Origin: Olivibacter sp. XZL3
GTDB lineage: Bacteria; Bacteroidota; Bacteroidia; Sphingobacteriales; Sphingobacteriaceae
Direction of reading: 5' to 3'
NCBI RefSeq assembly: GCF_004368405.1
Contig: NZ_SBJH01000042.1
Location: forward strand, 1 to 64,000
DNA: 64,000 nt
Shown here piece by piece: positions 1 to 10,170 of the stretch. Both the position numbers and the translations under genes were made by a program. How positions within the stretch are numbered: position 1 is the stretch's first letter; each line of letters starts with the position of its first letter. The notes beneath the pieces are model-generated. The model saw nothing but the letters and a program-made list of their open reading frames with translations, was not told the DNA's origin and ran no database searches.

Positions 1-1
1 A

Positions 2-18
2 AAACTCCTCTGGAGTTT
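2..18. repeat. Short perfect hairpin at the left edge
   Basis: A 7-bp inverted repeat (AAACTCC / GGAGTTT) with a 3-base loop. Read on the minus strand it is followed by T residues up to the window edge, so it could be a terminator for the minus-strand gene ending at 226. The edge hides the rest. Confidence 0.3.
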
Positions 19-171
19 CCCACATTCCAACATCTTAATCAACAACAATAAAAGTGTCTACTTTTTTTAGGACATGACATAGGAAGTAAGCTCAAAGCAA
101 TAGGCGTTTGTTGGAATAATCCGCTATTTGTTGAATAGGGAATTTTGTTAATAGGGAATGAGGGAATAGTG

Positions 172-236
172 ACAGGGCAGCTACCGGCAACCAACAACTG
201 GCAACTGGCAACCCACAACCTGCAACTAATAACCAA
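172..236. repeat. Dispersed intergenic repeat, family A (CAACTGGCAAC type)
   Basis: Tandem degenerate units around CAACTGGCAAC and CAACCTGCAAC. The same theme recurs at 16031-16070, 16861-16893, 29041-29084 and 46972-47018. The repeat runs across the stop codon of the minus-strand gene ending at 226. It is non-coding; short reading frames across it only translate the repeat. Confidence 0.75.
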
Positions 237-1206
237 TATTATAGCGCAGTTGAATCATTTGTTGATTGCTGACTTCCCCTGGCGTAAAGTGCAAACTGAA
301 CATAAAGAAGCCTTCGACATTTCCTTTTCGGAACGGTCGCCAACCAAGATCAAGTCGATCATAGCTATCTTTTGTGTAGAATCGATCTCCAAAAAGAACA
401 TCATGTGCCTGCCCTTTATAGAATGTATTATGTACAAACCACGACTTATAAGCTGCGTGCAGGTCTGCGATGAAGCCCTTAGGCGTGCGGGTATCATATT
501 CCCCCCGTATTCGATCCAGCGAGCCTAAGGCTCCGGCCGCAATTGTCAGTGAATCCAACACCCATCGGTCGCTCAGATCGGCCCCTACCTGTAAGAGGGC
601 AACCATATTATCGCGTACCGGAAAGTCACCTTCAGTGGTGTTGGCCGTATGAAGCATACTCAGGTAATGCGAAAAGAAAAGCAGGCCGCTTGTTGCCTTT
701 CCCGACAAGCCCACCATAAACTGCTCCCGTTTCTCGGCGGTTTGCCGGCTCGTCCAATCGACCCATACCTGCTGATGGAACTTACCTTTTCGGTAGCGGA
801 AAAAGAGGCCTTCAATATTGGGCCGATAATACATTAAAGTGTCGTTCAACACGGCACGCGGATAATCGCCAAGCAATTCGAAGCGGGGAAAAGCGCCTAA
901 GTAGAAGGATAGGCCCTTATTTTCATAGTTATAATAAACAATTGGATTTACCTTTTCGCCAAAAGGTTCTGCACCGAATTCCTGCAAGAAGTTCACTCCG
1001 AAACGAAGCCGATGGGTGCTGTCAATACGGAGCCCCACTTCCGGCGCAAAACGCATCCCTAAAATCGACTGTGAATATAGATCGGCGGCTAGATATTCGC
1101 GGTTATCAGCAAAACCAAAAGCCTTCACTTGCCACTCAAATTCCTGTTGCGCTTTCGACAGCAAGAACGTGCCGCAACACAGGATAAACAGTAATATTTT
1201 TTTCAT
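226..1206 (-). CDS. Probable outer-membrane beta-barrel protein, family not recognised
   Basis: A 326-residue protein with a clear Sec signal peptide (MKKILLFILCC..., likely cleavage after the SKAQ segment near residue 20). The mature part alternates short aromatic-rich strands with polar turns and ends in an aromatic residue (RYNIGY), as many Bacteroidota barrel proteins do. No catalytic motif was found. It stands alone: the suc operon upstream ends in a terminator at 1276-1310, so it should have its own promoter, but no good -7 box was seen. Its tail lies in a dispersed repeat. A porin or surface role is inferred from composition only. Confidence 0.7.
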   Translation of the reverse strand: MKKILLFILCCGTFLLSKAQQEFEWQVKAFGFADNREYLAADLYSQSILGMRFAPEVGLRIDSTHRLRFGVNFLQEFGAEPFGEKVNPIVYYNYENKGLSFYLGAFPRFELLGDYPRAVLNDTLMYYRPNIEGLFFRYRKGKFHQQVWVDWTSRQTAEKREQFMVGLSGKATSGLLFFSHYLSMLHTANTTEGDFPVRDNMVALLQVGADLSDRWVLDSLTIAAGALGSLDRIRGEYDTRTPKGFIADLHAAYKSWFVHNTFYKGQAHDVLFGDRFYTKDSYDRLDLGWRPFRKGNVEGFFMFSLHFTPGEVSNQQMIQLRYNIGY

Positions 1207-1275
1207 CTCTCATCAACGATGCTTCGTCTGCCATGTGGGCATTACATCGACTCTTGTCTGACAAACACTTTCAGA

Positions 1276-1310
1276 AAAAAAGCGGCTGAATACACTTCAA
1301 CCGCTTTTTT
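1276..1310 (-). terminator. Rho-independent terminator of the sucA-sucB operon
   Basis: AAAAAAGCGG (1276-1285) pairs with CCGCTTTTTT (1301-1310). An inner TGAA/TTCA stem follows one mismatch. It lies 16 bases past the sucB stop on the minus strand, and the U-run is present in that direction. Confidence 0.85.
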
Positions 1311-1326
1311 AAAAGGTAATTTTCTA

Positions 1327-2892
1327 CTAAATGCCCAATAGTAAGCGTGCTGGATCTTCCAATAATTCCTTCACCCTAACCAAGAAGCTTACCGACTCCC
1401 GTCCATCAACAATACGATGGTCGTAAGATAAGGCGATATACATCATCGGGCGGATTACGACCTCACCATTAACCGCCACCGGGCGTTCTACAATATTGTG
1501 CATACCCAAAATAGCCGACTGAGGCGCATTGATAATAGGCGTCGACATCATGGAGCCGAACACGCCTCCATTGGTAATAGTAAAGGTACCGCCTGTCATC
1601 TCATCAAGGGTTAATTTATTGTCCCGCGCTTTCAGGGCCAATTCGCGTACTGCTTTTTCAATTTCATGCAAGGTCATTGACTCTGCATTACGGATCACAG
1701 GCACGACCAATCCTTTCGGTGCGGAAACGGCAATCGATACGTCTGCAAAATCGCTGTAAACAATCTCATTGTCTTCTATGCGCGCATTGACCGCGGGCCA
1801 CTCCGCTAAAGCGGTGGTAACAGCTTTGGTAAAGAACGACATAAAGCCTAAACCAACACCGTATTTATCTTTAAATTTGTCTTTATACTTGGCGCGTAAA
1901 TCCATAATTGGCTTCATGTCTACCTCGTTAAAGGTTGTCAGCATGGCCGTCTCATTCTTAACAGAAACCAAACGTTTGGCAATGGTTTTACGTAATGAAG
2001 ACATCTTCTCCCGACGCTCTTCCCTTGCTCCTGCAGCCGCTTTTGGCGCTGCGGCCGCGGCAGGTGCTTCGGCTTTTGGCTTTGGTGCAGCTGCCGGCTT
2101 CGGCTCGGTGGCTTTCTTCTCGGCCTTTAAGGCATCTTCTTTTGTAATGCGGCCATCTTTCCCTGTACCGTTAATCGTACCCGGATCAATGCCCTTTTCC
2201 TTCAGAATCTTAGCAGCAGCTGGAGAAGGTGTTCCCGCAGCATAGTTTTGTTCTTTTTCTTCTTCGTCTTCTTTGGCAGCAACAGGACTTGGGGCACTAG
2301 ACGAAGCGGACGACTGTTTACCAGAGGGGACGATTTTACAAACAACATCGCCTATGGCAAGCGTATCTCCCTCTTGTGCTATGATCTGCAATGTACCGGC
2401 TACTTCAGCCGGAAGTTCGAATGTAGCTTTGTCCGACTCCAACTCAGCCAAATCCTCATCCATTTCTACATAGTCGCCATCTTTCTTCAACCATTGGGAC
2501 AAGGTAACTTCAGTAATAGACTCCCCAACCGTTGGCACCTTGATTTCCACCGGTGTTCCGGTAGTGGCGCGCTCTTTAGCGGCAGGCTCTGCTTCCGAAG
2601 TAGCCTCTTCCGCGGGTTCTTCCGCAGGTTTCTCCGTTGAAGCTTCTCCTTCACCGTCGGCCTCTTCTATGGTACAAACCACCGCACCGATCTCCAGGGT
2701 ATCTCCTTCTTTAGCAATAATACGGAGTATCCCAGCCTTTTCGGCTGGCAATTCAAAGGTGGCTTTATCGGACTCTAATTCAGCCAAATTCTCATCCATT
2801 TCTACATGATCGCCATCTTTTTTCAGCCATTGAGATAAGGTAACTTCCGTTATCGACTCGCCTACGGCTGGAACTTTTATTTCTATTGCCAT
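1327..2892 (-). CDS. sucB: Dihydrolipoyllysine-residue succinyltransferase (E2 of 2-oxoglutarate dehydrogenase), two lipoyl domains
   Basis: E2 core of the 2-oxoglutarate dehydrogenase complex, moving the succinyl group from lipoamide to CoA in the TCA cycle. Domains in order: lipoyl domain 1 (about 4-76), an acidic Glu/Ala/Pro linker, lipoyl domain 2 (about 119-190), an E1/E3-binding domain (about 222-258, [14 protein letters not shown]...), an Ala/Pro linker, and the catalytic domain to residue 521. The catalytic motif is DHRIVDG near residue 492. Both lipoyl domains keep the lipoylated lysine in [11 protein letters not shown]. SucB usually has one lipoyl domain and about 400 residues, so this one is long. 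The two domains are about 86% identical over 70 residues, suggesting a recent duplication. It starts 13 bases after sucA, so the two are co-transcribed. Confidence 0.95.
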   Translation of the reverse strand: MAIEIKVPAVGESITEVTLSQWLKKDGDHVEMDENLAELESDKATFELPAEKAGILRIIAKEGDTLEIGAVVCTIEEADGEGEASTEKPAEEPAEEATSEAEPAAKERATTGTPVEIKVPTVGESITEVTLSQWLKKDGDYVEMDEDLAELESDKATFELPAEVAGTLQIIAQEGDTLAIGDVVCKIVPSGKQSSASSSAPSPVAAKEDEEEKEQNYAAGTPSPAAAKILKEKGIDPGTINGTGKDGRITKEDALKAEKKATEPKPAAAPKPKAEAPAAAAAPKAAAGAREERREKMSSLRKTIAKRLVSVKNETAMLTTFNEVDMKPIMDLRAKYKDKFKDKYGVGLGFMSFFTKAVTTALAEWPAVNARIEDNEIVYSDFADVSIAVSAPKGLVVPVIRNAESMTLHEIEKAVRELALKARDNKLTLDEMTGGTFTITNGGVFGSMMSTPIINAPQSAILGMHNIVERPVAVNGEVVIRPMMYIALSYDHRIVDGRESVSFLVRVKELLEDPARLLLGI

Positions 2893-2905
2893 AATCTTTT
2901 TTATG

Positions 2906-5719
2906 TTAGTCTACTTTTGCTGCTTCTTTTGTTGTCTTTTTTACTTGTTTTTTAGCTTCAGTTCCTGCGCTATCATCAGCAAAGGCGCGACTGATGAGCG
3001 ACAGTTGCTGCGCATTATGCTGTTTTGAATATCCCGTTGCTGTACTGCTGCTCTCCTTGCGGGAGATCACATCGAGCTCTACGCTGGTTTTCCTGTATTT
3101 GCGGCAGATATGCGGCCAAGCACCCATATTCTCGGGCTCTTCCTGTACCCAATAAAACTTGTCTGCATTCTTATATTTCTGACGGATAGCCCTTATCTTT
3201 TCTGTAGGTGTAGGGTACAACTGCTCAACGCGCACAATAGCTACGTCCTTACGTTTATCATCTTGCTGCTTCTGTAACAAATCGAAATATACTTTTCCGG
3301 TACAGAATAATACGCGTTTCACATCCGATGTCTTTGCATAGCTATCATCAATAACTTCTTGGAACTGCCCCTCGGTAAAGTCCTTCAACTTACTTACCAC
3401 TTTCGGATGCCGCAGCAAGCTCTTCGGTGTAAACACCACTAAAGGCTTTCTGAATTCCCGATGCAACTGGCGTCTCAACAAATGGAAGAAATTGGCTGGC
3501 GTCGTACAGTTTACCACTTGGATATTATTCTCGGCGCAAGCTTCCAAGAAACGCTCAATACGGGCCGAAGAGTGTTCCGGCCCCTGCCCTTCATACCCAT
3601 GAGGCAACAGCATAACTAAGCCGTTGGAACGCTTCCATTTGGTTTCGGCACTCGTTAGATATTGATCGACGATGATCTGTGCCCCGTTGAAGAAGTCGCC
3701 AAATTGCGCTTCCCAAATGGTAAGACACTGCGGGTTGGCCAATGCATAGCCATATTCGAAACCAAGCACCCCATATTCTGATAGCAGGGAGTTATAAATA
3801 TCAAATTTCACCGCGCCATCTTTGATCGCTTTAAGCGGGATATATTCTTCCTCAGAGTCTTCCAAGGTAATAACGGCATGACGATGCGAGAAAGTTCCGC
3901 GTTCAACATCCTGACCCGACAAACGGACGCGTAGTCCTTCTTCCAGTAAGGTTCCGTAAGCCATCAGCTCACCCATTGCCCAATCATAAGAATCCGCTTC
4001 AATCATATTGTAGCGGGCTTCGAATAACCTGGCCGTTTTACTGAAGAATTTTTTATCCTTAGGAAGCTGCGTGATCAGTTTTGCAATCTCAACAAATTTA
4101 TTTTTATCAACCGCCGTATTGGCTGGTTTAAAGATATCTTCGTATTTAGCCGGTCTTAGGCCCTTCCAAGCGCCGGAGAACATCGGATTAGATTCACTTA
4201 GATTCTCTGCTTCCTTTGATTCATCCAAACGTTGTTGCAATAAGGCCTTAAAATCCTTTTCCATTTCCTTCGCCAAATTCGCATCCACGCTGCCTTGGTC
4301 CATCAGCTTTTTGTTGTAAATTTCGCGGGGATTAGGATGGGAGGCAATGGCTTTATATAATTTCGGTTGTGTAAACTTAGGCTCATCTGCTTCATTGTGG
4401 CCATAACGACGGTAGCATAACACATCAATATACACATCGGTATGGTAGCGCTGGCGGTATTCTACAGCCATATTAATGGCAAAAACCAAGGCTTCTACAT
4501 CATCACCGTTCACATGAAAAACGGGCGAAAGGGTCACTTTGGCCAGATCGGTACAATAGGTTGAAGAACGGGCATCTTTAAAGTTGGTGGTAAAACCTAT
4601 TTGGTTGTTAATAACCAAGTGGATGGTTCCACCGGTAGAATATCCGTCCAATTTGGACATTTGCGCCACCTCGTATACAATACCCTGGCCGGCGATGGCG
4701 GCGTCACCGTGTATTAAAATGGGAGCGATTTTTAATTTATCGCCATCGTATTTCATATCGATTTTAGAACGCACTAAACCCTCTACCACTGGATTGACAG
4801 TCTCCAAATGCGAAGGGTTCGGACACAAACTCAAATGGACATCTTTGCCATTGTTGGTTTTCACATCCGTAGAGAATCCTAAATGGTATTTCACATCCCC
4901 ACCGAAATCAGGCTCTTCGCCTTGTGCGGCATAGGTCTTTCCCTCAAACTCAGAAAAAATATCCTTATACGTCTTTCCCATGATGTTGGCAAGCACGTTG
5001 AGTCGACCCCGGTGAGCCATACCGATCACAAATTCCTGGACACCTAAATCGGCTCCTTTTTCGATAATCGAATCCAAGGCTGGAATTACCGATTCTGCAC
5101 CCTCTAAAGAAAAGCGCTTTTGTCCCAAAAATTTAGTCCCCAAGAAGTTCTCAAAAACAACGGCCTCGTTTAGCTTTTGAAGAATCCGCTTTTTCTTTTC
5201 AATCGGGAAATTAGGCTGGTTGCGGGTACTTTCCATGTACTCTGTCAGCCATTTCACCTTTTCGGGATGCCGGATATAGGTAAATTCAGCACCGATCGAC
5301 TGGCAATAAGTCTCTTCAATGAGCTGGCGGATGTCCCGTAATTTGGCCGGTCCTAAGCCAACTTCTACCCCGGCATTGAAGACCGTGTCCATATCCGCTT
5401 CCGATAGGCCAAAGGTTTCCAATTCCTTTCCCGGATAGTAAGGTCTGCGCTCGCGAACGGGATTTGTTTTTGTAAACAAATGTCCACGGTCTCTATAACC
5501 ATGGATCATATTCAACACCCTGATTTCCTTAAGTGAGTGCTCTGAAACGTCGCCGCCTTCTACCGGCTGCCCTCCGCCTCCTGCCTGCTCACCAAATTCG
5601 AATCCTTCAAAAAATTTCTGCCATCCAAAATCGACCGAGTCGGGGTCTTCCTTATACGCTTTGTAGATTGATTCTACGTAACTTGAGTCTGCGTTACTAA
5701 GATATGAAAGTCTGTCCAT
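2906..5719 (-). CDS. sucA: 2-oxoglutarate dehydrogenase E1 component
   Basis: Thiamine-diphosphate enzyme that decarboxylates 2-oxoglutarate and passes the succinyl group to the lipoyl arm of SucB. The 937-residue length and layout match the family. There is an N-terminal E2-interacting segment ([18 protein letters not shown]), a ThDP region with [10 protein letters not shown] and [10 protein letters not shown], the transketolase-like pyrimidine domain ([18 protein letters not shown]), and the C-terminal domain ending near residue 880. The last ~40 residues are a Lys/Ala-rich tail. It is the first gene of the sucA-sucB operon; a -7 box lies 25 bases upstream of the ATG. Confidence 0.97.
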   Translation of the reverse strand: MDRLSYLSNADSSYVESIYKAYKEDPDSVDFGWQKFFEGFEFGEQAGGGGQPVEGGDVSEHSLKEIRVLNMIHGYRDRGHLFTKTNPVRERRPYYPGKELETFGLSEADMDTVFNAGVEVGLGPAKLRDIRQLIEETYCQSIGAEFTYIRHPEKVKWLTEYMESTRNQPNFPIEKKKRILQKLNEAVVFENFLGTKFLGQKRFSLEGAESVIPALDSIIEKGADLGVQEFVIGMAHRGRLNVLANIMGKTYKDIFSEFEGKTYAAQGEEPDFGGDVKYHLGFSTDVKTNNGKDVHLSLCPNPSHLETVNPVVEGLVRSKIDMKYDGDKLKIAPILIHGDAAIAGQGIVYEVAQMSKLDGYSTGGTIHLVINNQIGFTTNFKDARSSTYCTDLAKVTLSPVFHVNGDDVEALVFAINMAVEYRQRYHTDVYIDVLCYRRYGHNEADEPKFTQPKLYKAIASHPNPREIYNKKLMDQGSVDANLAKEMEKDFKALLQQRLDESKEAENLSESNPMFSGAWKGLRPAKYEDIFKPANTAVDKNKFVEIAKLITQLPKDKKFFSKTARLFEARYNMIEADSYDWAMGELMAYGTLLEEGLRVRLSGQDVERGTFSHRHAVITLEDSEEEYIPLKAIKDGAVKFDIYNSLLSEYGVLGFEYGYALANPQCLTIWEAQFGDFFNGAQIIVDQYLTSAETKWKRSNGLVMLLPHGYEGQGPEHSSARIERFLEACAENNIQVVNCTTPANFFHLLRRQLHREFRKPLVVFTPKSLLRHPKVVSKLKDFTEGQFQEVIDDSYAKTSDVKRVLFCTGKVYFDLLQKQQDDKRKDVAIVRVEQLYPTPTEKIRAIRQKYKNADKFYWVQEEPENMGAWPHICRKYRKTSVELDVISRKESSSTATGYSKQHNAQQLSLISRAFADDSAGTEAKKQVKKTTKEAAKVD

Positions 5720-5743
5720 TTACTTTATAATACGATGTGCAGA

Positions 5744-5751
5744 CAAAGTTA
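5744..5751 (-). promoter_or_regulatory. -7 box upstream of sucA (TAACTTTG)
   Basis: Perfect match to the Bacteroidota -7 consensus TAnnTTTG on the minus strand, 24 bases before the sucA ATG. No TTG -33 element was found at the usual 19-21 base spacing. Confidence 0.55.
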
Positions 5752-5862
5752 TAAAATATCTGACGGAATGCACATTAAATCAAATTTAATTACACAGTCT
5801 GCACAAGAATTTACGTCATTTTTTTTTACACAATATATATACAAGGCAAACGCCGGAAATGT

Positions 5863-7161
5863 TTAGCTTGTTAAGGAGAATTGAGCTCCGCTCCAGCGCT
5901 TTACGTATTCGCCCTGGGCATTTAATAGATGCTGCAGTTTTCTAATATCTCGCACCCCGTTATCTTTCACACTGCTACCTACGCCGGCAATATGGGCCCA
6001 ATTTCCGTAATTGGAGGCCGGATTATAATCTATCAATTTGTCTTCAAAATAAGCAGCACCGGAGATATGACTGATATTCAGATCATTGACCAGATAATGC
6101 GCAACCAGCGTTCGGGCAGTCTGTGGTATAAATCCAATGGTATTGAGTTGGTTCATGGCGGCATCAACAAAAGGATCGCCGGTATCTCCTCTTTTCCATT
6201 GCTCAAACAAAGCCTCCTGCACCAGCTCATAGCTTGGGGCTTCCTTGGAAAAACCTTTCGTCAAAAAGAACTTATTGCCATGTTTTTTAAACATAAAACG
6301 GAAATAATCCCGCCACAACAAGCCTGTAATGATCGCTGCGGCTTTCTTCTTCGGCAGACCTTTATCTTCATGTTGTTTTACCGCATGGTAAACCGTGTGC
6401 ACAGACAGACACCCTAAGGCGATCCAAGGCGACAGTGCGCTGCCATCTTCTGAACCAAGCGGCTCAGCCATCTGCCGATCGTTTCCTGCAAGCAGCGCCT
6501 CCAGATGCTTCAACCCTTCGGTTTCTCCACCCTTAAACGGCGATGCCGCCACGTTTACGAGATCCGCTGAAAAACCGAGTGCTTCCAAGGTAGGAATTTC
6601 ACTGTCTTCTAAGTCGACCGGCACCTCCACCTTCGCGGGTGTCTGCACCGAAGGACGGATGGCTGTCTCACGCTCTATTTTTTTACGGAAGGTCGCGAAA
6701 GCATCCGGAATATCCTTAATGGGAAAAGGCAGATCTTCTTTGTGATAGAGTGTATGCCCGATAAAATGGCGAAGATTTAAACGCTTTTTCCAAAGCGCTT
6801 CCTCTACCAAGGTAGATAAATGCGTTTCTTCCTTTGCTACTTCGCGGTGATGATATACTTCTTTAACCTGATAGCGCTCTGCTAAAACCGGTAATATCTC
6901 CTCCGGATACCCGGTAAGCACCAGCAAATCGGCACCCAACGCCCGGAAAGAGCGCCGCAAGTCCTGTACACTTTCTAAGATAAACCGAGCACGGATTAGG
7001 CCCGTTTTATGCATGCCGTTTTCGAGTACCTTATAGTGGCGGGGATCGAAAATATAAACCGGCACTACCCTGTCTGCTTTAGCGAGCGCTTGCCATAATA
7101 TCTCATTATCACGAACGCGTAAATCATTTCTAAACCACACAAGAATTGCATCTTTATTCAT
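5863..7161 (-). CDS. DASH-family cryptochrome / DNA photolyase
   Basis: FAD-binding protein of the cryptochrome/photolyase superfamily. The N-terminal photolyase domain opens with ILVWFRNDLRVRDN. A middle segment (HTLYHKEDLPFPIKDIPDAF, then FRKKIE) is characteristic of the DASH subgroup. The C-terminal FAD domain includes ALGCLS, LLWRDYFRFMF and NYGNWAHIAGVG. Its 432 residues are complete for the family. DASH proteins repair cyclobutane dimers in single-stranded DNA and may have blue-light sensing roles; the precise activity here is not determined. It stands alone with its own promoter upstream. Confidence 0.92.
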   Translation of the reverse strand: MNKDAILVWFRNDLRVRDNEILWQALAKADRVVPVYIFDPRHYKVLENGMHKTGLIRARFILESVQDLRRSFRALGADLLVLTGYPEEILPVLAERYQVKEVYHHREVAKEETHLSTLVEEALWKKRLNLRHFIGHTLYHKEDLPFPIKDIPDAFATFRKKIERETAIRPSVQTPAKVEVPVDLEDSEIPTLEALGFSADLVNVAASPFKGGETEGLKHLEALLAGNDRQMAEPLGSEDGSALSPWIALGCLSVHTVYHAVKQHEDKGLPKKKAAAIITGLLWRDYFRFMFKKHGNKFFLTKGFSKEAPSYELVQEALFEQWKRGDTGDPFVDAAMNQLNTIGFIPQTARTLVAHYLVNDLNISHISGAAYFEDKLIDYNPASNYGNWAHIAGVGSSVKDNGVRDIRKLQHLLNAQGEYVKRWSGAQFSLTS

Positions 7162-7186
7162 CTTAAATATAGGAAACTTTTAATCT

Positions 7187-7218
7187 CAAATATACTGGTT
7201 TTAAATTGCATAAAGCAA
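7187..7218 (-). promoter_or_regulatory. Promoter of the cryptochrome/photolyase gene
   Basis: Minus-strand -7 box TATATTTG (7187-7194) with a TTG -33 element (7216-7218) at 21-base spacing, about 25 bases upstream of the ATG. Fits the Bacteroidota housekeeping promoter pattern. Confidence 0.6.
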
Positions 7219-7376
7219 GAACGCCCGTTTTCTTTATGAGCTTTTACACCCCGTTAACAAACCGCCGCGAACGCCTGTCTTTTTTTAATCCCTTTCTCAT
7301 AAAATACTTATTTTATTTTAAACTAAACAGAAAGAACGATATAATTGTAGTATAAACGTGACACAGGCCTAGCGAA

Positions 7377-8243
7377 ATGAACGTATTAATTACCGGACTA
7401 AACAATTATTTGGGAAAGAGATTGGCATGGCATCTAGCTGACGAAGGGTATATGACTTCTTGCTTAGTGCGGAACGAACAACATTTTTTAGAAACAACAG
7501 CAGAACATCCTAACATATCCGTAATACGTGGAGACCTCGTACGCGAACGTTATACGCCCGCTATTACGGAGCAAGTCGATGTAGCGATTTACCTCAGTCA
7601 GGACTCTGCCGAATGGAATGAGCAATATAAAAATCTGGAGCTCTTATCCCTGATCAATTTCATTAAACAAGCGCGGAGGAGCAACAGTCAGCAACTTATT
7701 TACATCACGCGTTTACGTACGCCTTTCATCAAGGAAGTCCAGCAGATTCTGATAGACAGCTATATCTCTTATACCATTGTGAGGATCAGTAACATCATTG
7801 GAAAAGATTCCATTTTGATGGAAATGATGAAAAGGATCTCCTCAAGACTCGTCATCTTTGCCAATCAACGCTTGGTCAAAATGCGGGCACAACCCATTGC
7901 TTTGCAGGATTTACTGACTTATTTAAGCTTCATTGTGCTCAATCCGGCGGCTTTCAATCAGAGTTTCGACATTGGTGGACCGGATATTCTCAGCTATAAA
8001 GAGATGCTGAATGCGTACATGAAACAGATCCACGTCAATAAACCGATCATTTCCTTACCAAGTTTGAACAACAGACTTTCGGCTTTTTTCATCAGTCTCA
8101 CCACCGGAGTAAGTGTCTCTACTGCCCGGGCTTTCGGAGAGAACATTACACAGGACCTCTTGTGCGAAAACAATCACATCCATGATTTGTTCCCTCATGA
8201 ATGCCTAACATTTGAACAGGCGCTCAAAGCCGCGCTTGCTTAA
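7377..8243 (+). CDS. NAD(P)-binding epimerase/NmrA-like Rossmann protein
   Basis: A 288-residue protein with an N-terminal dinucleotide-binding turn (NVLITGLNNYLGKRLAWHLA) and an extended-SDR layout: DVAIYLSQ near 65, QQLIYITRL near 110, then SYTIVRISNIIG. The classical Tyr-x-x-x-Lys catalytic pair is not evident, so it may be an atypical SDR (NmrA-like) rather than an active epimerase. It is followed 16 bases later by a second Rossmann protein of the same broad class, so the two probably form a small operon. Substrate unknown. Confidence 0.8.
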   Translation: MNVLITGLNNYLGKRLAWHLADEGYMTSCLVRNEQHFLETTAEHPNISVIRGDLVRERYTPAITEQVDVAIYLSQDSAEWNEQYKNLELLSLINFIKQARRSNSQQLIYITRLRTPFIKEVQQILIDSYISYTIVRISNIIGKDSILMEMMKRISSRLVIFANQRLVKMRAQPIALQDLLTYLSFIVLNPAAFNQSFDIGGPDILSYKEMLNAYMKQIHVNKPIISLPSLNNRLSAFFISLTTGVSVSTARAFGENITQDLLCENNHIHDLFPHECLTFEQALKAALA

Positions 8244-8259
8244 CGTTAATTGCGAACAC

Positions 8260-9180
8260 ATGAAGAAAATATTAATCACCGGCGCATCGGGCATGGTTGG
8301 CAGGCACTTAACCGCAGCACTTACAAAAAAAGGATATATCGTCCACGCCCTTGTGCGAAAACCGCACCCCGATACGCAACAAGTAAAGTACTTTACCTGG
8401 GATGTCGAAAAGGGCATCATCGATAAAGTCTGCGTAGAGGACGTAGATGCCGTCGTTCACCTTGCCGGCGAAAATATCGGCAAGAAACCCTGGAGTAAGC
8501 GGGTACGAACGCATATACTCAAAAGCAGAACCGACAGTATAGGCCTCATCTATAAATTATTGGCAACAGTAGACCACCAGGTGAAGCAGGTCGTGTCGGC
8601 CTCCGGCACAGGTTATTACGGAAGTAAACGTGACGAATTATTGAATGAAGACCGTGTTCCGGCGGACGATTTTTTAGGACAGACCTGTTTTGCCTGGGAG
8701 ATGGCGGTGGCCAAGGGACGTTCGCTCGGATTGCGCACCCTTTCTTTAAGAAGCGGTGTTATTTTCGCCAAAGATCAGGGAATTCTTCCCAAATTGGCAG
8801 CTCCAATTAAATTGGGACTGGGCGCAACCTTGGGAAGTGGCAAACAATACCTCTCGTGGATCCATTTGGACGATGCTGTGGCTATGTACATCTACGCATT
8901 AGAACACCCGGCCCTGCAAGGTGTATACAATATGGTTGCACCGGAACCCGTCACCAATAAACAGCTCAACCGGCAGATCGCTAAAATATTGGGAAAACCA
9001 CTTTGGTTGCCGCCGGTACCCGCTTTTGTATTAAGATCGATCTTAGGAAAGATGAGCGACTTATTGTTGGACAGCACGCGCGTGTCGCCTGAAAAAATTA
9101 TCAATACCGGATTCCGCTTTCAATACCCAACGCTGGAGGCGGCTTTAAAAAATATTTTCAGCAAGGAAGATCAAACCTAA
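8260..9180 (+). CDS. TIGR01777-family epimerase-like protein (YfcH type)
   Basis: A 306-residue atypical SDR. It shows TGASGMVGRHL at residues 7-17, the family hallmark DAVVHLAGENIGKKPWSKR, and SASGTGYYG in the position of the active-site region. The C-terminal DUF1731-like part (PPVPAFVLRSILGKM) is intact. An in-frame ATG-less upstream extension overlaps the previous gene; the ATG at 8260 was chosen because MKKILITGA is the conserved family N-terminus. It converges on an FKBP gene with only 16 bases between stops. Physiological substrate is not known for the family. Confidence 0.9.
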   Translation: MKKILITGASGMVGRHLTAALTKKGYIVHALVRKPHPDTQQVKYFTWDVEKGIIDKVCVEDVDAVVHLAGENIGKKPWSKRVRTHILKSRTDSIGLIYKLLATVDHQVKQVVSASGTGYYGSKRDELLNEDRVPADDFLGQTCFAWEMAVAKGRSLGLRTLSLRSGVIFAKDQGILPKLAAPIKLGLGATLGSGKQYLSWIHLDDAVAMYIYALEHPALQGVYNMVAPEPVTNKQLNRQIAKILGKPLWLPPVPAFVLRSILGKMSDLLLDSTRVSPEKIINTGFRFQYPTLEAALKNIFSKEDQT

Positions 9181-9196
9181 CGCTTGTCTTAAAGGC

Positions 9197-10135
9197 TTAA
9201 TTGTCTTTAACGGCAACATCAAATTCCAGTGAGCTAAACGGAACAGCACCACCTCCTAAACCGTAGGCCTCGCTGGACGGGCTGAAAAAGTGTACCTGTC
9301 CACCTTTCCTGATTTTCGGTACGATTTCCTGCCAGGATCTTACTAAATTCCGCAGTGCATAATTTACTGAATCAGATTGATCGATCTGTGCTCCGTTTAA
9401 TAACTTCGCTGTATAACTAAGGGTCAATGTAGAGTCTAAAGATAAAATAGGATCCCCTTCACCCATTTCATTTATGTGATAATATATACCGCTCTCGGTT
9501 TTCTCGTATTCATTACTCGACAGTCCCAAAGCCTCTATCCGCTTCTGGATGGATAAGTCTTCATACGCAGGTATACTGGCACTATCAATGACGCGGATGA
9601 CATATTCCATCGACGCATTGGAAGGAATACCTTGCTCAGGCACCCCATTGCGGCCATAACTCAAAAGGCGCGAAGGAATCAATACCCGAATCTGACCATC
9701 CGTTTTCTTTAGTGCCGTCCGAATCGCCATTTTCAGCCCTTCCTCTTTTTCAAGTTGTCCCTGATAATTCGGATTGCTAGCAATGCTTGATCCTTGTGGG
9801 GAAGCGCCCAAAAAGTATCCCAAATAATCAAAATACCGATTGGTTGCCGCAAAAGTATCCGCGACGCTATAAACGCCGTCTAAAGACTTCACGGTGTAAA
9901 CAAGCGGATATTGCCCCGTATAGCTGATATCGTTTCCAGTACCCTCTTCCAGAATCTGATAATACATACCGGTATTGCCAAGCGGCTCTACTTGCAGGTT
10001 ATTGGCCCGAATGTAAGCCTCAATATTAGCGGTATCGAGCTCTTCAATATTTTGGTATTCCTGCTTTTTGCATGCCGCGAAAAGGGCCACGCCAAATAAA
10101 CTCAATAAGGATATTTTTCTAATGGAAAGATTCAT
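9197..10135 (-). CDS. FKBP-like peptidyl-prolyl isomerase lipoprotein with two FKBP-like modules
   Basis: A 312-residue lipoprotein: signal peptide with lipobox LFAAC (Cys near 22), then two regions resembling FKBP. The first (about 50-185) is interrupted by a long insertion and holds VLIPSRLLSYGRNG. The second (about 215-312) has LTLSYTAKLLNGAQIDQS, then KIRKGGQVHFFSPSSEAYG, and ends in LEFDVAVKD. The second module has SW where active FKBPs usually have GW, so isomerase activity is uncertain. Probably attached to the outer or inner membrane and acting on envelope proteins. It follows a related smaller gene by 35 bases. Confidence 0.8.
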   Translation of the reverse strand: MNLSIRKISLLSLFGVALFAACKKQEYQNIEELDTANIEAYIRANNLQVEPLGNTGMYYQILEEGTGNDISYTGQYPLVYTVKSLDGVYSVADTFAATNRYFDYLGYFLGASPQGSSIASNPNYQGQLEKEEGLKMAIRTALKKTDGQIRVLIPSRLLSYGRNGVPEQGIPSNASMEYVIRVIDSASIPAYEDLSIQKRIEALGLSSNEYEKTESGIYYHINEMGEGDPILSLDSTLTLSYTAKLLNGAQIDQSDSVNYALRNLVRSWQEIVPKIRKGGQVHFFSPSSEAYGLGGGAVPFSSLEFDVAVKDN

Positions 10136-10170
10136 TTATGCTTTATCTCTTTATCTAATAAATATGAAAA

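Noticed and set aside
39-236. Minus-strand 65-codon frame at the left edge
   Set aside because: It translates the family A repeat (SCQLLVAGS-type sequence) and has no protein-like features.
8212-8259. Upstream start extending the TIGR01777 protein into the previous gene
   Set aside because: The extension would overlap the previous gene's end and lacks family similarity; MKKILITGA at 8260 is the family start.
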